The translations under genes and the position numbers were made by a program. Source: an uncultured Helicobacter sp. (GTDB lineage Bacteria > Campylobacterota > Campylobacteria > Campylobacterales > Helicobacteraceae). From it: DNA of 64,000 nucleotides. The stretch covers positions 62,001 through 126,000 of the forward strand of contig NZ_CALBGN010000016.1 of NCBI RefSeq assembly GCF_937893305.1, given 5' to 3'. The notes under the pieces were generated by a model. The model saw nothing but the letters and a program-made list of their open reading frames with translations. It had not been told where the DNA came from and made no database searches. Of this stretch, positions 17,339 to 26,149 are shown piece by piece; within the stretch, counting starts at the first letter, position 1; every line of letters starts with the position of its first letter.

Positions 17339-19201
17339 CTAGATGTATTGTTTGATGTTTTGGATAAGACTTTGTGTATCTAATCCTAATTTTGCTTCCA
17401 CGGCTTCTACTTTTCCGTGTGGAATAAAAGAATCTTCAAATTCAAAAGAAATGATTTGAAGAGATAAGGCGTTTTCTTGTGCAAATGCACTTAAAATTTG
17501 TCCTATGCCACCGATTTTTGCACTATCACTAAAAATAAACCATTGTTTATGTGAAGTGGCAAGTGTTTTAAGGGCGTTTTTATCTAAAGGTTTTGCAAAG
17601 CGCAAATCTACCAAGCTAGCATTTATCCCTTGTTTTTCTAGCTCTAATAAACATTGATATGCGCGTCCAACGCCATTACCATAGCCAAGCAGCAAAATTT
17701 CACTTTTTTGTTCTTTTAAGATCTCTAATTTACCATAGCTAAAAGGTGTTGGGTTAAAAATTTCTTCTTTAAGCAAAAAAGCCTTTCTAGGATAGCGGAA
17801 TGCACAAGGACCATTTGTAAAGTCTTTTGCAAATTCCACAGCTAAAGAAAGTGTTGCAAGATCACGCGGTGCAAAAAGCGTGAAATTTGGAATCATATTT
17901 AAATAGCCAATATCAAAAACGCCTTGATGTGTCTCGCCATCTTCCCCTACAATTCCTGCTCTATCAATAGCAAACTTCACGGGCATTTTCATAATGCCAA
18001 CATCATGGATTAACTGATCAAAAGCGCGTTGCAAAAAGGTAGAGTAAATTGCTACAAAGGGCTTGAAGCCTTCTTTGGCGAGAGAGCTTGCCTGTGTAGT
18101 AGCGTGCTGTTCGGCAATAGCAACATCCCAAAAGCGTTTTGGATAGGCTTTTATGAGTTTATCTAATCCTGTGCCACTTGGCATTGCAGCAGTAATTCCT
18201 ACAATGTTAGAATCGTTTTTTGCAAACTCTAATAGGGATTCTGCAAAAACAGAAGTGGGAGATTTTGCGCTACTTTTTGAGAGAGATTCGCCCTTTGTTG
18301 GATCAAAAGGACTTACGCCGTGCCATTGCTCTAAATGCCCTTCAGCTGGAGTGTAGCCTTTGCCTTTTAGGGTTTGCGCATGCACAACAATGGGCTTTTT
18401 TGTATTTTTGGCAAGGGTTAGCGTGTTGATGATTTCTTTTAGATTATGCCCATCAATAGGTCCTATATATTCTAATCCTAATTCTTCAAACAAAATCCCG
18501 GGCGTGATAAGCTTTAAGGATTCTTCAAAGCGTTTAGCGATATAAGTTGCATTTGGCATTTTATTAATCGCGCTTCCTATTTTATTTTTAATCCCTTGCA
18601 CGAATTTGCCGGCGATGATTTGAGAAAGATATTTACTAATTGCACCAATAGGTTCTGCAATACTCATTTCATTATCGTTTAAGATAATCACCATAGGATA
18701 TTTACGATCCCCTAGTTCATTTAAAGCTTCATAAGCAAGTCCTGCACTCATTGCACCATCCCCAATAAGTGCTACGGGGATTTGTTTGCTCTCTTGAAGT
18801 GCGAAAGCCTTTGCTGCACCAACTCCTAGCGAAATAGAGGTGGAGCTATGTCCTGCAATAAAGTAGTCTTGCTCACTTTCGCTTGGTTTTGTAAAGCCGC
18901 TAATTCCATCACTTTGGCGCAAAGTCTCAAAAGAATCCCAACGCCCTGTTAAAAGCTTATGCGCATAGGCTTGATGACTAACATCAAAAATAAAGGGATC
19001 TTTTGGATTGTCAAATACGCAATGCATTGCGATGATGAGTTCTACTGCACCAAGTGTGGAACTAAGATGTCCGCCATTTTTAGATACAACTTCTAAGATT
19101 CTTTCACGCACAAGTTTTGCTAGATTGTTTAAATGCGCATAATCTTCTTCATTAAATGTATTTTTGTGTAGAATCTCTAAGTATTTTGGATCAAGTGGCA
19201 T
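17339..19201 (-). CDS. dxs: 1-deoxy-D-xylulose-5-phosphate synthase
   Basis: A 620-residue thiamine-diphosphate enzyme that condenses pyruvate and glyceraldehyde-3-phosphate, the first step of the MEP isoprenoid pathway. The N-terminal part has FIAGHSSTSISLGVGAA and the ThDP motif GDGAMSAG...ND. The middle domain has DRAGIVGEDGETHQGVFD, and the C-terminal transketolase domain follows. The ATG overlaps the fliH stop by one base; a fliF-fliG-fliH-dxs order is conserved in H. pylori and C. jejuni. Confidence 0.97.
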   Translation of the reverse strand: MPLDPKYLEILHKNTFNEEDYAHLNNLAKLVRERILEVVSKNGGHLSSTLGAVELIIAMHCVFDNPKDPFIFDVSHQAYAHKLLTGRWDSFETLRQSDGISGFTKPSESEQDYFIAGHSSTSISLGVGAAKAFALQESKQIPVALIGDGAMSAGLAYEALNELGDRKYPMVIILNDNEMSIAEPIGAISKYLSQIIAGKFVQGIKNKIGSAINKMPNATYIAKRFEESLKLITPGILFEELGLEYIGPIDGHNLKEIINTLTLAKNTKKPIVVHAQTLKGKGYTPAEGHLEQWHGVSPFDPTKGESLSKSSAKSPTSVFAESLLEFAKNDSNIVGITAAMPSGTGLDKLIKAYPKRFWDVAIAEQHATTQASSLAKEGFKPFVAIYSTFLQRAFDQLIHDVGIMKMPVKFAIDRAGIVGEDGETHQGVFDIGYLNMIPNFTLFAPRDLATLSLAVEFAKDFTNGPCAFRYPRKAFLLKEEIFNPTPFSYGKLEILKEQKSEILLLGYGNGVGRAYQCLLELEKQGINASLVDLRFAKPLDKNALKTLATSHKQWFIFSDSAKIGGIGQILSAFAQENALSLQIISFEFEDSFIPHGKVEAVEAKLGLDTQSLIQNIKQYI

Positions 19202-20043
19202 TAGGCTTTATTCTCCAAAATAGATTTTTTTAAAGTTTCAAAACGCATAAAGATATTACCATCAATATTGCCTTCATTGCTTAAAATCACAACGCCTCCT
19301 TTGGCAACAGCAAGATCAGCTTCAAGGCTAACATTACTTAAATCCTTCAAAGATTCTTTAAGTTCTTCTAAATCTCCGGGAAAGACTTTAAGAGTTACTT
19401 GTGTGTTTTGAGCAATATCTTGTAAAAGTGTTCTTGCAAGAGTAGAAGCGATTTTTGCACTATTTGTGCTAATTTCAGCAGCAATAACTTCCTTTGCAAT
19501 ATCAAGTGCTATGGAGCTTAATTCTTTTTCTAAATTTACAATATGATTTTTGGATTCTAAAATGTTTGTATCTATGCGTTGAATACTTAGTGCATAGAGT
19601 TCTTTTTGGCTATCAATTTGTGCTTGAAGCTCCTGTTTTGCTTGCTGATAGCCTTCGTTATAGCCTTGCTCTTTTGCTTCGGTTTTTGCAAGGGAGACCT
19701 TTTCGTTAATTTCTCTTTCTTGTTTGTCAAATTGTTCTTGAAGTTTTTGTAAGGATTCTGCAAGCACATCACTTTTTTGTAAAATTTTATCCACAACTTC
19801 TGTTTCAAAGAGTTTTAAGGCAGGAGTATCAATGCTTGGCTCACTTGGTGCTGGTGCTTCTACCATTTGCATTGTTGGTGCTGGTGTAGCGGGTTTAGAT
19901 TCTTCTTGTGTATTGGAATCTACATTAGATTGAGATTCTACTTTTTGAGCAACTTCCATATTTCTAAAATTATATTTTTTAATATCGTGCCGATCTTTGT
20001 GCTGTTCTGTAATGATATTTTCGTGTTCGTTAATATTATTCAA
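19201..20043 (-). CDS. fliH: Flagellar assembly protein FliH
   Basis: Negative regulator and stator of the FliI ATPase in the flagellar export apparatus. The N-terminal third is low in complexity, rich in Q, E, P and T. A coiled-coil central region follows, then a C-terminal FliH/VATPase-E domain with LARTLLQDI and VTLKVFPGDLEEL. I chose the TTG at 20043, which gives 280 residues and has AGAGGA five bases upstream. A longer TTG start at 20064 would give 287. Either start overlaps the end of fliG. Identity rests on position between fliG and dxs as much as on sequence, since FliH is poorly conserved. Confidence 0.85.
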   Translation of the reverse strand: MNNINEHENIITEQHKDRHDIKKYNFRNMEVAQKVESQSNVDSNTQEESKPATPAPTMQMVEAPAPSEPSIDTPALKLFETEVVDKILQKSDVLAESLQKLQEQFDKQEREINEKVSLAKTEAKEQGYNEGYQQAKQELQAQIDSQKELYALSIQRIDTNILESKNHIVNLEKELSSIALDIAKEVIAAEISTNSAKIASTLARTLLQDIAQNTQVTLKVFPGDLEELKESLKDLSNVSLEADLAVAKGGVVILSNEGNIDGNIFMRFETLKKSILENKA

Positions 20044-21070
20044 TGGTATCCTCTTGTTCGCCAATTTGGATAATACCCTGCTCAGAGAGTGATTGAACGG
20101 TCTCTACGATTCTGCGTTGTGCAGCTTCTACATCTTTAACCTTAACAGCACCTAGAAACTGCATTTCTTCTAAGAATTGTTCTCCTGCTCTTTGGGACAT
20201 ATTTGACATAAATTTTTGTTTTAGCTCTTCTGGAGAAGCTTTAAGTGCTAAAATCAAATCTTTTTTATCAATAATTTTTAATATTTCTCTAATAGCATTA
20301 TTATCAAGCTTTTCAATATCTTCAAAAGTAAACATCATTTCTTTAATGGCAACAGCAAGTTGATCATCAATTTGTTCAATATAGGCAATTGTTGCCTTTG
20401 CGGCTTTTTGTCCTAAGCGATTAAAGACTTCTGCGACAGCACGGATTCCACCCACTTCAACTTTATAACTTGTGAGTGATTCTAGTTTGTTTTCTAAAAC
20501 GGTTGAAACTCGCTTGACAACATTTGGAGAAATATCCCCTAAATTTGCCATACGAATTGCAATTTCAGCACGCAAATCGTCTGAAAAGAAATTTAGTGTC
20601 TCTGCTGCATTTGTAGGATCCATATGGGCTAAAATAAGTGCGATTGTTTGTGGGTGCTCGTGGATAATGAAATCTGAAAGCTGTTGAGGACGCACGCGTG
20701 AAAGATAAGCAAAATTTTGAGAAGATTGCATAGATTTTGCAAGTTTATCCAAAACCTTTTTAGCGGCTTCTGGTCCAAGTGTGCGATATAGTAATTCTTT
20801 AGCGTATTCAAAACCACCTGTTGAGATGTATTGATTGGATTGAAAAATGGCATAAAATTCTTCTAAAATTGCTGCGGCAATGACTTTATCAACGCCGGAA
20901 TTTTGTGCAATGTATTTAGAAATTTCAGTGATGGAATCTAAATCAAGATGAGAAAAAATTTCTCCTGTTAATTCATCGCCTAATTGCACAAGCAAAATGG
21001 CGATTTTTTCTGCCATTGAGAGTTCATCATATTGTGATTGTTGGCGTGGGCTTAAAGAAACGGAAGGCAT
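20036..21070 (-). CDS. fliG: Flagellar motor switch protein FliG
   Basis: A 344-residue C-ring rotor protein that transmits torque. The N-terminal domain contains EKIAILLVQLGDEL. The middle domain has the EHPQTIALILAHM motif (EHPQ), and the C-terminal domain carries the charged helix region FTFEDIEKLDNNAIREIL that interacts with MotA. It overlaps fliF by one base and fliH by a few, so it is in a translationally coupled operon. Confidence 0.97.
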   Translation of the reverse strand: MPSVSLSPRQQSQYDELSMAEKIAILLVQLGDELTGEIFSHLDLDSITEISKYIAQNSGVDKVIAAAILEEFYAIFQSNQYISTGGFEYAKELLYRTLGPEAAKKVLDKLAKSMQSSQNFAYLSRVRPQQLSDFIIHEHPQTIALILAHMDPTNAAETLNFFSDDLRAEIAIRMANLGDISPNVVKRVSTVLENKLESLTSYKVEVGGIRAVAEVFNRLGQKAAKATIAYIEQIDDQLAVAIKEMMFTFEDIEKLDNNAIREILKIIDKKDLILALKASPEELKQKFMSNMSQRAGEQFLEEMQFLGAVKVKDVEAAQRRIVETVQSLSEQGIIQIGEQEDTIE

Positions 21071-22788
21071 TAGCGTTTTCCTCCTAGATTATCAAGTCCT
21101 AGTTCATCATGCACTAGAGTTTGGAATAGGTTTGCAAGCTCGGCTGGTTTTTCCATTGTGAGTTCTTTTATTTTTTCTAGAAGAACATTATACTTAATTT
21201 CATCTTCATTTGCACCAGCTCCAAAGCCAAGCTGATCTTCAATCCTGCGACGCATTTCATTTAAACGATCATTATTTTCTTCTTCATCTTCATCAATTTT
21301 AATAAGAGATTCTAATTCTTCTTCTTCATCAGCTTTTGCTTCAAGCATTCTTTCACTAAATGGAACAATGACTTTTTTATAGAAGAAGAATAGAATAATG
21401 CCTACAAGCACATATTTGAGCAAAGGCATAAAAGGCTCTAAAAGTTTTGCAGAAGCCTCTAGGAATCGTTCTAATGGGGTGCGCGCTTTAAAGCCAGAGA
21501 GTTGCCCATTAAGCTGGAAGTTGCTTACAGAAACTTCATCACCTCTTTGATCGTTGTAGCCGATTGCTTGACGCACAAGAGCAGAGATTTTGGTCATATC
21601 TTCTTCATTAAGTGCAATGTATTTAAGCTGTTCTACACCTTCTTCATTTAGCTCTCTCTCATAGCGACCATCTACGACAACAGCAGCGGATAATCTACGG
21701 ATTGTTGCAAACTCCCCTTTAATATTTGACACGGTTTTGCTAATTTCAAAATTTGTTGTGTTTTGTGTTTTTTCGTATTTTTCCTTTGTGTTGTCATCTT
21801 CTAATCCCTGCACAGGACCAATATTACTCACAACTCCGGGAACTCCACCAATTTCTTTAGGGCGGAATCCTTCGCGTTTTTCTTCTAGGTCTTGAATACT
21901 ACGCACAACATTGTTTGGATCATAGTATTCTTGCGTACTTTCTTTTTGAGCAAAGTCAAATTCAGCAGTAACCTTTGCTACAACACCCTCTCTACCACCT
22001 GCAATAGGAGATAAAATATTGACAATCTTTTCTTCTAAGGCGTGTTCAAAATCTGTTTTATAGCGGAGTTGTGCTACTGCTAGTTCTCTAGCTCCGCCAA
22101 GCTCATCAAGCTCACTTAAGGGTTCACCCTTTTCATTAACAACTTCAACATTTTGAATTGTTAAATTTGGCACAGCAGAAGAAACAATGTTTTTAATCCC
22201 TGAAATTTGTTTAGGTGTTAGAGTTTGTGCAGGTTTAAACACAAGCACAACAGAAGCAGTAGGTGGAGTTTGTTCACTAACAAACACGGTTTTTTCAGGT
22301 TGAGCTAAATGCACAGTTGCCTTTTGGATTGGTGCTAGGCTTTCAATTGTGCGTGCTAATTCTCCTTCAATGGCACGCAAGTATTTAATGCGTTGATCAA
22401 AATCTGTCGCTCCAAAGTCTTTTGTATCAAAAATCTCAAAGCCGATTTTACTGCTTTTTGGGATTCCATTGCTTGCAAGTTTCATTCTTTCTTCATAAAC
22501 AAATTCTTGCGGGATGAGAATTGTATTATCTTTTGGGATTTTATAAGGGATCTTATCTTGCTGAAGTTGCTGGATAATTAATGCGCCATCTTCTGAACTA
22601 ACACCCTCAAATAAAACCGCATAACCTGGGTATAAAATTCCTGCTTTATTGTTTGTAGAATTCCATACAATAAGTGCCGAGATAAAACCTACGACAACAA
22701 CAATTGTTGCTAAAATCACAATCTTTTGTTTTTTGTTTAGCTTTTTATAAAGGTTTCTAATCTGTTCAAAAAGTGCTTTTAAGTCCAA
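21070..22788 (-). CDS. fliF: Flagellar MS-ring protein FliF
   Basis: A 572-residue MS-ring subunit anchoring the basal body in the inner membrane. There is an N-terminal membrane helix (about 23-42), the periplasmic YscJ/FliF ring domains with FQRIKYLRAIEGELARTI-like text (here FDQRIKYLRAIEGELA), and a second helix (about 465-482). The cytoplasmic tail binds FliG and is rich in acidic residues. The start appears to be TTG at 22788, with AGGTG upstream. It follows hisC by 10 bases. The hisC-fliF-fliG-fliH-dxs order matches C. jejuni. Confidence 0.96.
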   Translation of the reverse strand: MDLKALFEQIRNLYKKLNKKQKIVILATIVVVVGFISALIVWNSTNNKAGILYPGYAVLFEGVSSEDGALIIQQLQQDKIPYKIPKDNTILIPQEFVYEERMKLASNGIPKSSKIGFEIFDTKDFGATDFDQRIKYLRAIEGELARTIESLAPIQKATVHLAQPEKTVFVSEQTPPTASVVLVFKPAQTLTPKQISGIKNIVSSAVPNLTIQNVEVVNEKGEPLSELDELGGARELAVAQLRYKTDFEHALEEKIVNILSPIAGGREGVVAKVTAEFDFAQKESTQEYYDPNNVVRSIQDLEEKREGFRPKEIGGVPGVVSNIGPVQGLEDDNTKEKYEKTQNTTNFEISKTVSNIKGEFATIRRLSAAVVVDGRYERELNEEGVEQLKYIALNEEDMTKISALVRQAIGYNDQRGDEVSVSNFQLNGQLSGFKARTPLERFLEASAKLLEPFMPLLKYVLVGIILFFFYKKVIVPFSERMLEAKADEEEELESLIKIDEDEEENNDRLNEMRRRIEDQLGFGAGANEDEIKYNVLLEKIKELTMEKPAELANLFQTLVHDELGLDNLGGKR

Positions 22789-22798
22789 AATTTAACAC

Positions 22799-23902
22799 CT
22801 ATTTTTCATTAAGATATGTTTGAAATAATGTAAAAAACTTTTGATTTTGATCTGGTGTGCCTATGGTGATTCTAATTGCATTTAAGCCATAGCTTGCTAG
22901 ATTTCTAATAATCATTCCTTTTTGAAATAAAGATTCTGCAATTTCTGTGGAATCTAATGATTTCTTAAAATAATAGGTAATGAAATTTGCATAGCTTGGA
23001 GTAAAATCTAAAGAATTTTTTTTGGCAAAATTTTCAAATAAGGGCATTTGATTGAAATTATTCTCCACGCTTTTTTTAAGATGTTCTTGATCTTTAAGAG
23101 CTGCAATGGCTGCTGCAAGAGAAGGAGTGGTGATATTAAAAGGTGGGCGGAGTTTTAAAAGTGCTTGGATAATTGTAGGGTTTGCAATTCCATATCCTAC
23201 ACGCATTCCGCCTAATCCATAAGCCTTAGAAAATGTGCCAGTATAAATCACATTTGAAAAAGTATTAAGCAGCATTTTTGGATTAAGTGCTTTGTTGGAA
23301 TCCTTTTGTTTTGCGTATTCTTGGTATGCACCATCAATGATAACTAAGCAGTTAGAATCAATTTGTTTTAAAAACTCAAACACTTCTTTGGTATCTAAGC
23401 ATTCCCCTAATGGATTATTAGGGAGACAAAGAAAAATCACTGCTGGCTTGTGTGTTTTATAAGCGTCTAAAAATTCTCCTAAATTGTGTGTGTGGCTTGG
23501 TGTGCGGATAATTTCTGCTCCTACAGCTTTTGCATAGATTTCATACATTGCAAAAGTAGTTTTTGCCATTAAGACTTTGCTTGTGTGATTTGCTTTAGCG
23601 TGAATACAAAATTCAATGATTTGATCACTGCCTGCACCAATAATTAAGGTATTACTTGGAACATCAAAATGTTGAGATAAACCTTCTTTTAAAGCATACA
23701 TAGAATCATCAGGATATAAATGTGCATTTTGTGCAGCTTGAATGATTGCATTGATAGCTTGTTTGCTGGCGCCAAGTGGATTTTCATTTGAAGCAAGTTT
23801 AACTACTTCATCTTCTTTGATTCCATATTCTCTAACAGCAAGCTCAATTGGACGTCCTGCTTCATAGATTTTTATAGAATCTAAAGCTGTATTAAAAGTC
23901 AT
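22799..23902 (-). CDS. hisC: Histidinol-phosphate aminotransferase
   Basis: A 367-residue class I/II PLP aminotransferase acting in histidine synthesis (imidazole acetol-phosphate to histidinol phosphate). The N-terminal KLASNENPLGAS, GAGSDQIIEF, the LCLPNNPLG loop, IIDGAYQEY and the PLP-lysine region TGTFSKAYGLGGMRVGYG are all typical. It heads the flagellar base operon, as in C. jejuni. hisG lies separately at 34465. The retained his genes separate this organism from H. pylori, which lacks the pathway. Confidence 0.95.
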   Translation of the reverse strand: MTFNTALDSIKIYEAGRPIELAVREYGIKEDEVVKLASNENPLGASKQAINAIIQAAQNAHLYPDDSMYALKEGLSQHFDVPSNTLIIGAGSDQIIEFCIHAKANHTSKVLMAKTTFAMYEIYAKAVGAEIIRTPSHTHNLGEFLDAYKTHKPAVIFLCLPNNPLGECLDTKEVFEFLKQIDSNCLVIIDGAYQEYAKQKDSNKALNPKMLLNTFSNVIYTGTFSKAYGLGGMRVGYGIANPTIIQALLKLRPPFNITTPSLAAAIAALKDQEHLKKSVENNFNQMPLFENFAKKNSLDFTPSYANFITYYFKKSLDSTEIAESLFQKGMIIRNLASYGLNAIRITIGTPDQNQKFFTLFQTYLNEK

Positions 23903-23933
23903 TGTTTAAAACCCCAAGAAAAAATAATCTATT

Positions 23934-23939
23934 ATTGTA
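23934..23939 (-). promoter_or_regulatory. Sigma-70 -10 box for hisC-fliF-fliG-fliH-dxs
   Basis: On the minus strand GCTACAAT lies about 32 bases before the hisC ATG. No sigma-54 or sigma-28 signature is seen here, consistent with early-class flagellar genes under vegetative control. Confidence 0.5.
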
Positions 23940-23967
23940 GCAAAAATTTAAGCTAAAAACATAAAAA

Positions 23968-25404
23968 CTACAAAATCATTCGCATCATATCAATAAATTG
24001 ATCAATATTACCTTGTGTAACATAGTAATCTACGCCTTTTTCTCTAATTTCTGTAAGGATTGCACTGCTTGTATTTTTAGGCATAATTGCACAAAATTTT
24101 GGAGTGCAAACGCTTTCTCTAAAGAGTTCGTTGTATTTTTGCATAAAATTTAAGAGATTCATCTCGCACACTTCCCATTCCATAACAATAACATGATAAT
24201 CTGTTGGATTAGAAACGCTTAAATGATTGTGTGGATCATTAGAGGTTGTGATTTGTAAATCACTATCAAAGTTTTTTAAGTATTCTTTGTAACGTTTGCT
24301 ATCGTCTTTTGAGCTTTGGATTAGAAGAATGTTTTTTCTAGAAAATGCTTCTAGGTATTTTAAAAGATCAAAGAGTTTTTTTGTTTCATTGCGGATTTTG
24401 CTTTTATCTAGGCTGTGTAAAAAATACTTTAAAAATGTTTTTGAGCTATAAGTCCCTGTAATTCCAGCTTTAATGAAGAATCTTCTTACACTTAAGCTCC
24501 GTTTTGCTCTTTGCCAAAGAAGAGCGTCTAAATCATAAGCTTTTGCATTTAAGAGTTTAATAAAATCTTGTTTAAGTGCGTTAGTTAAAGGGAGATAGCC
24601 TTTTAAAAATGCTTCAAAAAATTTTTCAGAAAACTCATCTCTTACCTTAGTGGCTTTTGCGAGTTTGTCTTTTTGTTCGGAAAGATAATGAAGTAAATCC
24701 ACATAGCGTTTGCGAAGTTTTTTGAGATTAATTAGAGCTTGTGCATAAGAGGCACTGCGCGTATCAGTGCGCTTTGAAAATTGATCTTCCATAGCTTTTA
24801 GAGATGTTCCTAAAGCTGCTTGTTGGATTGTAGCACTTTTAATAATGGATTGTGTTGTTTCAATAAGTTCTTCCATTTTTACGAACTCTATTTGGCGTGA
24901 TAAAAAGATTTTTTCATAGGAATATTGCGGAGGATAAGAAGCCTTTTTGATAAAAGACTCATATTCTCTATCTAATGCCCCAAGTTCTGATTTTAGGTTT
25001 GTTAAAGCAGTGTTTGAAATGGTGCTGTCTAGCTCAAAAAGATCATTATAGGCAGTAAATAAAAAGCGTTTAATGCGTAAGAAATCCAAGTCTTTTTTAG
25101 AATTAATGTCTTTTTCATAGCGTTTAATGAGATTTTCAACGCCACCAAAGTGATCATAAATGCAATCTTTAATGCTGCGTGTTTGTCTAATTACAAAGGT
25201 TTGGTTGGGGTTTCTTTTAGGGCGCACGACATTTACGCGTGTTTTATCATCGCTAAGTTCAAATTCAACTTCTAAATTTGGAGAGATTTCTTTTAAATCT
25301 GCGTCCCAAACGCTTAAATCAAATTCAAAACGTCTTTTATTGTGTGCTTGTTCAATCAAACCGCGCTTTGCTTGCGCATTTAGTCCGATTAAATAACCAG
25401 TCAT
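23968..25404 (-). CDS. Conserved hypothetical protein with degenerate response-regulator-like C-terminus
   Basis: A 478-residue soluble protein that I do not recognise by name. The first ~70 residues (GYLIGLNAQAKRGLIEQ, then basic strands) look like a small beta-barrel of cold-shock type. Residues about 80-350 are helical with many K and E. The last ~120 (KNILLIQSSKDDSKRYKEYL to the end) follow the alternating strand-helix pattern of a receiver domain. In this, the usual phospho-acceptor strand reads VIVMEWEV with Glu where Asp is expected, and the lysine loop is AIMPKN. It lies between pgeF and hisC on the same strand. Function unknown. Confidence 0.6.
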   Translation of the reverse strand: MTGYLIGLNAQAKRGLIEQAHNKRRFEFDLSVWDADLKEISPNLEVEFELSDDKTRVNVVRPKRNPNQTFVIRQTRSIKDCIYDHFGGVENLIKRYEKDINSKKDLDFLRIKRFLFTAYNDLFELDSTISNTALTNLKSELGALDREYESFIKKASYPPQYSYEKIFLSRQIEFVKMEELIETTQSIIKSATIQQAALGTSLKAMEDQFSKRTDTRSASYAQALINLKKLRKRYVDLLHYLSEQKDKLAKATKVRDEFSEKFFEAFLKGYLPLTNALKQDFIKLLNAKAYDLDALLWQRAKRSLSVRRFFIKAGITGTYSSKTFLKYFLHSLDKSKIRNETKKLFDLLKYLEAFSRKNILLIQSSKDDSKRYKEYLKNFDSDLQITTSNDPHNHLSVSNPTDYHVIVMEWEVCEMNLLNFMQKYNELFRESVCTPKFCAIMPKNTSSAILTEIREKGVDYYVTQGNIDQFIDMMRMIL

Positions 25405-25441
25405 TCCTTAACCCTTAAAAGCCCAAACATTTTTCTTTGTA

Positions 25442-26149
25442 TTATACCAAATATGCAAAAAGAGCAAAACGCCCACAATTGAAATCACGCCGATAAGAGA
25501 AAAATTGTTGGTGGCAACAGGTGCATTGTGGAGCGATTATGGAGGGTTTTATATAATAAGATTCTAATTGTGCTTGAATAACTGCAATTAAATCTAAATA
25601 AAGTTTTCCATTGCGTAAGATTCTACCTTTTTCTAAAGCTTCTCCCTTAAAAACTTCTTCTTTGACTGCATAGCAACAATTTCTAATAGAAGGTCCTATA
25701 TAGATGAAAAGTTCATCTAGGTGAGTGTGAAATCGTTTTTGTAAAAGATTTAATGCTTGATTTAAAATTCCAACTTCTAAGCCTACACGCCCCCCATGTA
25801 GTAAGATTAAAATTTGTTTTTTTGAATCAAAGAGTAAAATAGGATTACAATCTGCAACCATAATCATTGCAATAATGCCTTTTTGTGTGATTAGGATTCC
25901 ATCTCCATTGCCTAATAATCCTCCAGAATTTGCTTCTATAATTGTGTTTCCGTGAATTTGATTGAGATAGGCTAAATTCTCTAGTGTAAAAGGATAGATG
26001 ATGGTTTCTCTGTTTTTTAGGATTTGTTCTTTACAATCTCTACCAGCGTGAAAGGCGATATTCAAAGGAGTGTGGCTTAAAAACGCGCGCAATCCCTTTG
26101 GGGTTTGGATATGTGTTTTTTGCACGCTTAAAAAGCTAGAATCCAACAT
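25442..26149 (-). CDS. pgeF: Peptidoglycan editing factor PgeF / polyphenol oxidase family
   Basis: A 235-residue member of the DUF152/YfiH family, which removes misincorporated L-serine from peptidoglycan precursors in E. coli and shows laccase or purine-nucleoside activity in some members. Family landmarks are NQIHGNTI, ADCNPILLFD, GPSIRNCCYAV and CTCCHQQFFSYRRD, holding the His and Cys metal ligands. The usual HAGWRG motif reads HGGRVG here. The frame is continuous on both sides. The start overlaps the MreB-like gene by one base. Confidence 0.85.
   Translation of the reverse strand: MLDSSFLSVQKTHIQTPKGLRAFLSHTPLNIAFHAGRDCKEQILKNRETIIYPFTLENLAYLNQIHGNTIIEANSGGLLGNGDGILITQKGIIAMIMVADCNPILLFDSKKQILILLHGGRVGLEVGILNQALNLLQKRFHTHLDELFIYIGPSIRNCCYAVKEEVFKGEALEKGRILRNGKLYLDLIAVIQAQLESYYIKPSIIAPQCTCCHQQFFSYRRDFNCGRFALFAYLV

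Noticed and set aside
25788..25793. C6/G6 runs (also near 2232 and 52826) as phase-variable contingency tracts
   Set aside because: Six bases is too short for the poly-G switches of Campylobacter and Helicobacter, and all lie inside intact conserved genes.
25442..26149. Frameshift in pgeF suggested by the altered HAGWRG motif
   Set aside because: Conserved residues on both sides are in the same frame, so no frameshift is needed.
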